From the NCBI GenBank assembly GCA_910579155.1, contig CAJTTS010000062.1:1-19874 (forward strand): a stretch of 19,874 nt of DNA. The letters are read 5' to 3'. The notes under the pieces were generated by a model. That model saw only the letters and a program-made list of their open reading frames with translations. It made no database searches and was not told the DNA's origin. The stretch's first letter is position 1. Each line of letters starts with the position of its first letter. Positions 14,568 to 19,874 of this stretch are shown in pieces. Both the position numbers and the translations under genes were made by a program. The stretch comes from an uncultured Oscillospiraceae bacterium (lineage in GTDB: Bacteria; Bacillota_A; Clostridia; Oscillospirales; Oscillospiraceae).

Positions 14568-15962
14568 CTATTTGTTCAAACGCCGGGCGACCACCCGCGC
14601 GGCCTTCACGCCGGAGGCCCCGGCCTGGGCCAGGCCGCGGGTCACTCCCGCGCCGTCGCCCACGGCGAAGAAGCCGGGCAGGGCGGTTTCCAGCTCGCCG
14701 GACAGCTTGATGCGGGCGGAGTAGAACTTGACCTCCGCGCCGTAGAGCAGGGTGTCATAGTTGGCGGTGCCGGGGGCCAGCTTGTCCAGAGCGTAGATCA
14801 TCTCGATGATGTCGTCCAGTTGGCGTTTGGGCAGGGCCAGGGACAGGTCGCCCGGTACGGCGGCGGTGAGGGTGGGCCGGACGAAGGAGTGGCCCAGCCG
14901 GTGGTCGTTGGTGCGGATACCCGCCGCCAGATCGCCGAAGCGCTGCACCAGCACGCCGCCCGCCAGCATGTTGGACAGGGAGGCGATGTGCTTGCCGTAG
15001 CGGTAGGGCTCGTTGAAGGGGGAGGTGAAGCGGTTGGACACCAGCAGGGCAAAGTTGGTGTTCTCGCTTCTCAGCGCCGGGTCGGAGTAGGAGTGGCCGT
15101 TCACCGTGTTGATGCCCTCCACGTTCTCCGCCACCACGTGGCCGTAGGGATTCATGCAGAAGGTGCGCACTTGGTCGCCATACTGCTTGGTGCGGTAGAC
15201 CAGCTTGGACTCGTATACCACGTCGGTGATGTGCTCGAATACCGTGGCGGGCAGCTCCACCCGGACGCCCACGTCCACCTGGTTGTTCAGCAGCTCCAGC
15301 CCCAGGGCCTTGCACTGGTTGGCGAACCACTCCGCCCCGGAGCGGCCGGGGCCCGCGATGAGGTAGGGGGCGGCGTAGCGCTCCCCGTCCTCGGTGACCA
15401 AGGTGTAGCTCCCCTCCCCCGCCTCAATGGCGGTGACGGCGGTGTCGAACAGGAAGGTGTGCTTGTCCCGGATGGCCTCGTAGATGTTGGTCAGGATTTT
15501 CAGGTTGTTCTCCGTGCCCAGGTGCTTGCATTGGGCTTGCAGCAGGTGCAGGTCGTATTTCAGCGCCTCCCGCTCCAGGGCCCTGGCCTCCGGGGTGGAG
15601 GTGGAGTAGACCTCCGTCGTCGCGCCGTGCTTCACGTTCAGCGCGTCCACGTAGCCGATGAGCTCCATGACCTCCTTCTGCTCCAGAAAGTCGGTGAGCC
15701 AGCCGCCAAAGGCGGTGGTGAAGTTGAACTTGCCGTCGGAAAAGGCCCCCGCGCCGCCAAAGCCGCTCATGGTGCCGCACACCTTGCACTGGATGCACGA
15801 GCGGGTCTTGCCCGCCACGATGGGGCACTGGCGGCGGTAGATGTCCGCCCCCTTGTCCACCACCAGCACGCGGGCGCCGGGGCATTTCAGGGCCAGCTCG
15901 TAGGCGGCGTAAATGCCCGCCTCGCCGGTGCCTAATATCATCACGTCGAAATTGGTGTTCAT
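14568..15962 (-). CDS. FAD-dependent dehydrogenase of the COG2509 type
   Basis: The 464-residue flavoprotein starts with an FAD Rossmann motif, VMILGTGEAGIYAAYEL (GxGxxG at 11-16), and ends with the second FAD segment GFFAVGDGAGVTRGLAQAGASG. Between them are four clustered cysteines, C46, C56, C59 and C62, just before the family-typical GFGGAGAFSDGKFN (67-80). I recognise this arrangement as the uncharacterised FAD-dependent dehydrogenases of COG2509; their substrate is not known to me. The cysteine cluster could bind metal or act in redox chemistry (inference). The ATG has AAGGAG eight bases upstream. The gene stands alone: its promoter lies at 16014-16042 and a long hairpin follows the stop. 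Confidence 0.85.
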   Translation of the reverse strand: MNTNFDVMILGTGEAGIYAAYELALKCPGARVLVVDKGADIYRRQCPIVAGKTRSCIQCKVCGTMSGFGGAGAFSDGKFNFTTAFGGWLTDFLEQKEVMELIGYVDALNVKHGATTEVYSTSTPEARALEREALKYDLHLLQAQCKHLGTENNLKILTNIYEAIRDKHTFLFDTAVTAIEAGEGSYTLVTEDGERYAAPYLIAGPGRSGAEWFANQCKALGLELLNNQVDVGVRVELPATVFEHITDVVYESKLVYRTKQYGDQVRTFCMNPYGHVVAENVEGINTVNGHSYSDPALRSENTNFALLVSNRFTSPFNEPYRYGKHIASLSNMLAGGVLVQRFGDLAAGIRTNDHRLGHSFVRPTLTAAVPGDLSLALPKRQLDDIIEMIYALDKLAPGTANYDTLLYGAEVKFYSARIKLSGELETALPGFFAVGDGAGVTRGLAQAGASGVKAARVVARRLNK

Positions 15963-16013
15963 AGGGAGCGCTCCTTCATAAGACTTTTGTTCCATCGTAT
16001 AAACAGACATTAT

Positions 16014-16042
16014 ATTATAACATGAAAACGGCCCATTGTACA
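16014..16042 (-). promoter_or_regulatory. Sigma-A promoter for the FAD-dehydrogenase gene
   Basis: Minus strand TGTACA (16042-16037), 17-bp spacer, perfect TATAAT (16019-16014), about 50 bases before ATG 15962. Confidence 0.7.
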
Positions 16043-16106
16043 GAAGGAAAAGGCCCCCGCTTTTGTGTTGCAAATGTAATGTTTATTCATATTTTGTAAA
16101 TTTTTA

Positions 16107-16139
16107 TGACAATGTTGGTTTGAAATAATGGTATTGTCA
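16107..16139. promoter_or_regulatory. Possible operator: dyad TGACAAT-N19-ATTGTCA
   Basis: Perfect 7-bp inverted half-sites at 16107-16113 and 16133-16139 lie in AT-rich DNA directly upstream of the XRE-like gene start (TTG 16161) and about 65 bp behind the divergent dehydrogenase promoter. Small XRE regulators often bind dyads in their own promoter, so autoregulation is a reasonable guess. I could not fix a convincing -35/-10 pair for this gene. Confidence 0.35.
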
Positions 16140-16160
16140 AGGGCGGTTGGAGGTGACGCC

Positions 16161-16415
16161 TTGAAAATATATGATTTTTGTGGAGAGAAAAACATTTCAG
16201 GCGGCCGCATTCATCAGGCGAGGGCGGCGATGAGATTGTCCCAGGCTGATTTAGCTGCCCGCATGCAAGTCAACGGCGTCACGATTGAACGGGAGGCAAT
16301 CAGCAAGATCGAGACCGGGGACCGCTTTGTTACGGATTATGAGCTGATGGTGTTTGCAAAAGTGCTCGGGGTATCCATGGATTGGCTGGTCAGATCAAAT
16401 ATGGGATGCGAATAG
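16161..16415 (+). CDS. XRE-family helix-turn-helix regulator
   Basis: From TTG 16161 (GGAGG seven bases upstream) the product is an 84-residue single-domain DNA-binding protein. The XRE/Cro-CI helix-turn-helix covers about residues 16-76: GRIHQARAAMRLSQADLAARM, the recognition region TIEREAISKIETGDR, then VTDYELMVFAKVLGVSMDWLV. It has no sensor or dimerisation domain beyond the HTH, so it probably acts as a small autonomous repressor; regulated genes are unknown. A dyad at 16107-16139 may be its site. It lies head-to-head with the FAD dehydrogenase gene and about 220 bp before the germination operon. An in-frame ATG at 16128 would add 11 residues but has no ribosome binding site. Confidence 0.85.
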   Translation: MKIYDFCGEKNISGGRIHQARAAMRLSQADLAARMQVNGVTIEREAISKIETGDRFVTDYELMVFAKVLGVSMDWLVRSNMGCE

Positions 16416-16432
16416 GATCAGAGGTCATTTGT

Positions 16433-16453
16433 GGCTTCTGAGCCGTTGTTTTT
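16433..16453 (+). terminator. Weak terminator-like hairpin after the XRE gene
   Basis: A 4-bp stem GGCT/AGCC with loop TCTG is followed by GTTGTTTTTT. The stem is short, so termination may be partial. Confidence 0.35.
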
Positions 16454-16558
16454 TCTGCGTTTTAAAGGAAAAAGGGATCGTAATAATGGGGCACATAATT
16501 TACCCCTTGTTCAGAAATAATGAGAAGTGCGCAGAAGCGGACGGCGAGGGAACTTGAA

Positions 16559-16605
16559 GCGAAGCGAGACGGAGCGAAAGCGACCAAGCGTCCCGGCCGC
16601 TTCGC
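16559..16605. repeat. Purine-rich AGCGA repeat tract with inverted ends, ahead of the germination operon
   Basis: Several copies of the word AGCGA (or GCGA) occur between 16541 and 16590. The ends GCGAAGCG (16559-16566) and CGCTTCGC (16598-16605) are perfectly complementary around a 31-base loop. The tract sits about 30 bases before the first gene's TTG start, so it would be in the mRNA leader. No strong promoter was recognised between the XRE gene and this operon. Confidence 0.4.
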
Positions 16606-16635
16606 AGCATGATAACAGAGCCAGGAGGCGGGACC

Positions 16636-18156
16636 TTGGGTATTTTCGGAACAAAAAAGCAGACGCCGCCCCCGCACCCCCGGCAGGAGCCGCGGTACGA
16701 CTGCCCCGTTACGGTGGAGGCCATCGCCGGGGTATTCAACCGGTGCGCCGACTTCAACCAGCGAACCCTCTACCTGAACAACGACCCCAGGCGGCAGGTG
16801 GAAATGCTGTATATCGCCGGACAGGTGCGCAACGAGCGGGCGTGCGACTACGTGTTGCGGCCGCTGGCCCAGAACGAGGCGCTGCGGGCCGCGCCGGATA
16901 TGGACGCCGCCTTCGACCTGATGGCCAAGGGCGGGCTGTATTCCCTGTCCGTCCAGGTGCGCGACAAGGCGGACCAGGTGATCTTCGACATGATCGACGG
17001 GTCGGTGGCGCTGTTTTTCCCGGGAAAAGACAGGGCGCTTACCCTGTCGGCGGGGACGGAGGAGAAGCGGTCCGTCTCCGATCCGGAGAACGAGCCGGAT
17101 GTGAAGGGGGCCAGGGACTCCTTTGTGGAGAGCGTGCGGACCAATACGTCCCTGGTGCGGCGGCGGTTCCGGGCCCCGGAGCTGAAGATCGAGGAGCAGG
17201 TCGTGGGACGGCAGTCCGTCACGCCGGTGGACGTTTTATATGTGGACGGCATCGCCGACCCGAAGCTGGCGGCTCAGGTGAAGGTGAAGCTGGAGCGGAT
17301 CGACATTGACGCGCTGCTCATGACCGGGAGCCTGGAGCAGTATGTGACCGACGAGAGCCGGACAGCGTTCCCGCTGACGGCGTATACCGAGCGGCCCGAC
17401 CGGTTCTGCACCGGGCTGGCGGAGGGGCGCGTGGGGGTGCTGGTGGATGGCATCCCCATGGGGTGGCTGTTCCCCGCCACCCTGGACAGCTTCTTCCGAA
17501 CCGGGCAGGACCGGAGCACCAGTTGGGCGGTGGCCGGGGCGCTGAGCGTGCTGCGGTACGTGTGTATGCTCATCACGCTGTTCCTGCCGGGGCTGTACGC
17601 GGCGGCGGTGCTGTTCTACCCGGAGCTGATCCCGGTGAAGCTCACCTTGTCCATCATTGCCGCCAAAGCCGACGTGCCGTTCTCCACGCTGACGGAGGTA
17701 CTGGTCATGCTGCTGGCCTTCGAGGTGTTGCAGGAGGCGGGGCTGCGGCTGCCGTCGTCCATCGGACAGACGGTGTCCATCCTGGGCGGCCTGGTGGTGG
17801 GCTCGGCGGCGGTGGAGGCCAAGCTGGTCTCCCCCGCCGTGCTGGTGGTGGTGGCCATCGCGGGCATCGCGGGGTACACCGCCCCCAGTCAGGATTTTGC
17901 CGGGGCGCTGCGCATCTGGCGGTTCCTTACCACCATTGCCGGGGGACTGCTGGGGCTGGCGGGACTGGCGCTGGCGGGGGTGGCGCTGGTGTACCGGATG
18001 GCCCAGTTGGAGACCTTCGGGGTGGCCTACCTGACCCCCTTCGCCTCCAACGCCGGGAAGCAGAAGGAGGGACATGTGGTGCTGCGGGAGCCGCTGCCCC
18101 AGGTCAAGACCCGGCCCGACTACTTGAACACGGAGAACAGGAGGAATCAGGGGTGA
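16636..18156 (+). CDS. GerA-family spore germination protein
   Basis: The 506-residue protein has the layout of GerA/SpoVAF germinant-receptor A subunits: a hydrophilic N-terminal half (to about 295), then about five membrane segments (296-455) and a hydrophilic tail. The family hallmark appears as EPDVKGARDSFVESVRTNTSLVRRR (153-177), followed by VLYVDGIADPKL and the GSLEQYVTD / PQ-like ERPDRFCTGLAEGRVGVLVDGIP region. Germinant receptors sit in the spore inner membrane and trigger germination on sensing nutrients. TTG 16636 is chosen because AGGAGG lies seven bases upstream; ATG 16609 precedes that site. The stop overlaps the GTG of the next gene, and the three-gene cluster matches a gerA-type operon. 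Germinant specificity is unknown. Confidence 0.9.
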   Translation: MGIFGTKKQTPPPHPRQEPRYDCPVTVEAIAGVFNRCADFNQRTLYLNNDPRRQVEMLYIAGQVRNERACDYVLRPLAQNEALRAAPDMDAAFDLMAKGGLYSLSVQVRDKADQVIFDMIDGSVALFFPGKDRALTLSAGTEEKRSVSDPENEPDVKGARDSFVESVRTNTSLVRRRFRAPELKIEEQVVGRQSVTPVDVLYVDGIADPKLAAQVKVKLERIDIDALLMTGSLEQYVTDESRTAFPLTAYTERPDRFCTGLAEGRVGVLVDGIPMGWLFPATLDSFFRTGQDRSTSWAVAGALSVLRYVCMLITLFLPGLYAAAVLFYPELIPVKLTLSIIAAKADVPFSTLTEVLVMLLAFEVLQEAGLRLPSSIGQTVSILGGLVVGSAAVEAKLVSPAVLVVVAIAGIAGYTAPSQDFAGALRIWRFLTTIAGGLLGLAGLALAGVALVYRMAQLETFGVAYLTPFASNAGKQKEGHVVLREPLPQVKTRPDYLNTENRRNQG

Positions 18157-18710
18157 GGAGATGGCTTTTGTTGAGCCTGGCGGGGATAACACTGCTGGCG
18201 GGCTTGCGGCCCGCCCCCAAGGAGCCGGACGGACTGGCCCTGGTGCGGGTGCTGGGGGTGGACGGGCCGGGGCCGCTGGTCCTGACGGCGGTTTGCGGCG
18301 GGGACGACCAGGAGGACCCGAGCCGGGGCCGGTGCGCCGGCGGGGACTTTGAACAGGCGCTGGAGGTTTTGCCCTGGTCGGGGGAGGAGGAGCTGTCCCT
18401 CAGTAGCGTTTCCTATTTAATAGTAGGGCGGGATGTGGAGCTGGGAGAAATCCTGCTGGCGGTTTTGCGCAATGAGGAGTTGGGGGCCTCCGCCACGGTC
18501 TGGCTGGCGGAAGAGGGCGCGGCAGCGTTGCTGGCGGGCTGCAAAGACCCGGCCTCGGGGCTGGACCTGCTCGCCCGCCGGGGCGCGGAGGCCCCCACGG
18601 TGGTGGAGGCGCTGGCACGCCTGGAGGGCGGGGAGACGCTCACCCTTCCCCTGCTGGCAGGGGACAGGCCCGCGCTCATCGACTGGGAAGAATGGAGGGG
18701 CGCGGCATGA
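18153..18710 (+). CDS. Short GerC-like germination protein lacking a lipobox
   Basis: The 185-residue protein starts at GTG 18153, with AGGAGG eight bases upstream and a 4-bp overlap with the gerA-like stop. It begins with a signal-like stretch (RRWLLLSLAGITLLAGL), then DGLALVRVLGVDG, a VSYLIVGRDVELGEILLAVLRNEELG segment and a TVVEALARLEGGETLTLPLL segment, which resemble the N-terminal domain of Ger(x)C proteins. Typical GerC proteins are about 370-400-residue lipoproteins. Here the cysteine expected after the signal is replaced (LLAGLRP), and the C-terminal domain is missing. The reading frame ends cleanly in a 4-bp overlap with the next gene, so the shortening does not look like a recent frameshift. 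Assignment rests on position plus weak similarity. Confidence 0.65.
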   Translation: MRRWLLLSLAGITLLAGLRPAPKEPDGLALVRVLGVDGPGPLVLTAVCGGDDQEDPSRGRCAGGDFEQALEVLPWSGEEELSLSSVSYLIVGRDVELGEILLAVLRNEELGASATVWLAEEGAAALLAGCKDPASGLDLLARRGAEAPTVVEALARLEGGETLTLPLLAGDRPALIDWEEWRGAA

Positions 18711-19633
18711 AAAGCGAAAAGCTGTCCTCCCGGCAGATGGCGGTGGCGGTGCTGACCGGAGGGCTGTCCGCCGGAGCGGCTGCCGCAGGCCGGGCGGACT
18801 GGCGGTGGCTGCTGCTGGCGGCGGTTCTGGGGACCGCCGCAGGGTGGCTGTTGCTGCGGCGGGTGGGGCGCAGGCCGCTTCACCCAGCGCTGAGGGGGTT
18901 GTACTGCGCCTGGGCGGTGGTGCTCATGGCGGACGTGCTGGGACGGGCGGCGCGCCGCGTCCAGCAGGGGCTGGGCAGTGAGGAGAACACCGGCTGGCTG
19001 CTGGTGTTGTTGGCCGTTCCGCTGATCTGGATGGGCTGGGGAAAGGCAGCGGCCTTTTTCCGGGCGGTGGAGATATTCTGGCTGGCGGCGCTGGCCACGG
19101 TGGCGGCCATTCTTTTGCTGGGCGCGCCCCGGATAGAGTGGCGGTGGGTGCTGGAACCGGCGGGAGATTGGAAAAGCTCCCTGCTGGCCGGGACGCTGAC
19201 CATGTCCACAGGACTGTTTGTCCTGCCGATTCTATATAAGGTAGCGCCCGAGGAGGGCGGAACCCGGAGGGGACTGGCCTGGCTGGGGGGGCTGGGACTG
19301 GCGTCTGCCGCCCTGTCCGCGCTGGCGGCGGGACTGCTCAGCCCCAGGGTGGCGGCCCGGCTGGACGAGCCGTTTTTTGCCGCGGCGGGCCTGCTGGGGG
19401 ATAGCGCCCGGCTGGAGGGGCTGGTATCCGCGCTGTGGCTGCTGCCCGATCTGACGCTGGCAGGGCTCCTGGCCCGGTGCTGGGGGGAACAGCGGCAACC
19501 CGCGCTGGCGGCGGTGGCGGCGCTGGGCCTGGCGCTGGCCGGGGCGGCGGATATTCTGCCGGAGGCGGTATTGCCGTTGGGGTGCCTGTCGTTGGCGATT
19601 TTGACGGCGGCGCTGCCACCGGGAAGGGGATAA
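18707..19633 (+). CDS. GerB-like spore germination membrane permease
   Basis: The 308-residue protein is very hydrophobic, with about eight to nine membrane segments. It begins MKSEKLSSRQMAVAVLTGGLS, similar to the opening of GerB-family (APC-superfamily) germination permeases, which form the germinant-binding channel subunit of the receptor. The usual length is about 365 residues and ten segments, so this copy is short, and the sequence is strongly biased to Ala, Leu and Gly. The ATG overlaps the previous stop (ATGA, 18707-18710) and GGAGGGG lies about seven bases upstream. Identification depends heavily on the operon context; another small membrane protein is possible. Nothing resembling a T-rich terminator follows; a perfect 12-bp palindrome is at 19639-19650. 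Confidence 0.65.
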   Translation: MKSEKLSSRQMAVAVLTGGLSAGAAAAGRADWRWLLLAAVLGTAAGWLLLRRVGRRPLHPALRGLYCAWAVVLMADVLGRAARRVQQGLGSEENTGWLLVLLAVPLIWMGWGKAAAFFRAVEIFWLAALATVAAILLLGAPRIEWRWVLEPAGDWKSSLLAGTLTMSTGLFVLPILYKVAPEEGGTRRGLAWLGGLGLASAALSALAAGLLSPRVAARLDEPFFAAAGLLGDSARLEGLVSALWLLPDLTLAGLLARCWGEQRQPALAAVAALGLALAGAADILPEAVLPLGCLSLAILTAALPPGRG

Positions 19634-19638
19634 ATAGT

Positions 19639-19650
19639 GGACGGCCGTCC
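19639..19650. repeat. 12-bp palindrome GGACGGCCGTCC
   Basis: A perfect palindrome 5 bases after the last germination gene. It has no loop or T-run, so it is not a standard terminator. It may be chance or a protein site. Confidence 0.3.
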
Positions 19651-19719
19651 CATAAAACGCAACATTTTGTGGTCGGTGAAAACCTGAGAAAAAAGACTGG
19701 AAAAATGCGAAAAAAGGTG

Positions 19720-19748
19720 TTGACAAAGGGGCTCTGGTCTGGTATAGT
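19720..19748 (+). promoter_or_regulatory. Strong promoter P1, probably of a stable-RNA operon
   Basis: Perfect TTGACA (19720-19725), 17-bp spacer, TATAGT (19743-19748), then AGCAAAG. Three A-tracts upstream (19689-19694, 19701-19705, 19710-19715) are spaced about one helical turn apart, as in UP elements. No coding region begins before the window ends. Confidence 0.85.
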
Positions 19749-19821
19749 AGCAAAGCGCTTGAGCGAGGCGGAGGTTCCCCGGAGCGGCAAAAAATAATTT
19801 GTTGCAGCGGGAAAAAACCTC

Positions 19822-19850
19822 TTGACAAAGTCTCCAAGGCGTGGTAAGAT
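19822..19850 (+). promoter_or_regulatory. Strong promoter P2, tandem with P1
   Basis: Perfect TTGACA (19822-19827), 17-bp spacer, TAAGAT (19845-19850), then AGCAAAG as in P1. It sits 102 bp after P1 and has A6 tracts at 19789-19794 and 19812-19817. Tandem promoters at this distance, with the same initial region, are typical of rRNA operons in Firmicutes; the RNA gene itself would be outside the window. Confidence 0.85.
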
Positions 19851-19874
19851 AGCAAAGTTCGCGGGAAGCGCGGC

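Noticed and set aside
14487..15935. A 482-codon plus-strand frame opposite the FAD-dehydrogenase gene
   Set aside because: The minus strand carries clear FAD motifs, a promoter and a ribosome binding site; the plus frame has none of these.
16416..16635. tRNA or small peptide gene between the XRE gene and germination operon
   Set aside because: No cloverleaf could be built and the short frames have no ribosome binding sites or recognisable sequence.

Overview
The window reads as chromosome from a high-GC, endospore-forming member of the Clostridia, probably of the gut Oscillospiraceae type. This taxonomic call is an inference. It rests on spore-germination (GerA-type) genes, a sporulation-linked RicT/YaaT protein next to holB as in Bacillus, a split two-subunit transketolase, sigma-A-type promoters, AGGAGG ribosome binding sites, frequent TTG/GTG starts and strongly GC-biased codons. 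I see no transposase, integrase, CRISPR array, rRNA or tRNA gene.

Layout. (1) Positions 1-301, minus strand: 5' part of an ECF sigma factor gene, cut by the window edge. (2) Positions 396-6652, minus strand: a gene train read right to left. It starts at a good promoter (6670-6698) and runs through a DUF1538-type membrane protein, a tandem PII-like protein, a NUDIX hydrolase, an Orn/Lys/Arg-decarboxylase-fold enzyme, holB (DNA polymerase III delta') and ricT, ending at a strong terminator (396-421). (3) Positions 6766-9804, plus strand, divergent from the train: aldose 1-epimerase and the two halves of transketolase, then a terminator. (4) Positions 9805-10127: intergenic, with a promoter-like TTGACA, a cluster of TGTGGAA repeats and a bidirectional terminator. 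(5) Positions 10128-14275, minus strand: miaB, mreD and a PBP2-type transpeptidase (mrdA). (6) Positions 14276-14567: a second intergenic stretch that resembles the one at 9805-10078. (7) Positions 14568-15962, minus strand: a COG2509-type FAD-dependent dehydrogenase with its own promoter. (8) Positions 16161-16415, plus strand: a small XRE-family repressor-like protein. (9) Positions 16636-19633, plus strand: a tightly coupled three-gene germination-receptor-like operon (GerA-, GerC- and GerB-like). (10) Positions 19634-19874: two tandem near-consensus promoters with A-tracts, probably serving a stable-RNA operon just outside the window.

Most genes are housekeeping: DNA replication, tRNA modification, cell elongation, sugar and pentose-phosphate metabolism, germination. 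The least explained part is the DUF1538 membrane protein with its adjacent PII-like protein. Both are visibly internally duplicated, and the pair has the logic of a transporter with a dedicated PII regulator. The second least explained item is the pair of similar intergenic elements carrying a TTGACA/TTATGT block followed by TGTGGAA arrays.
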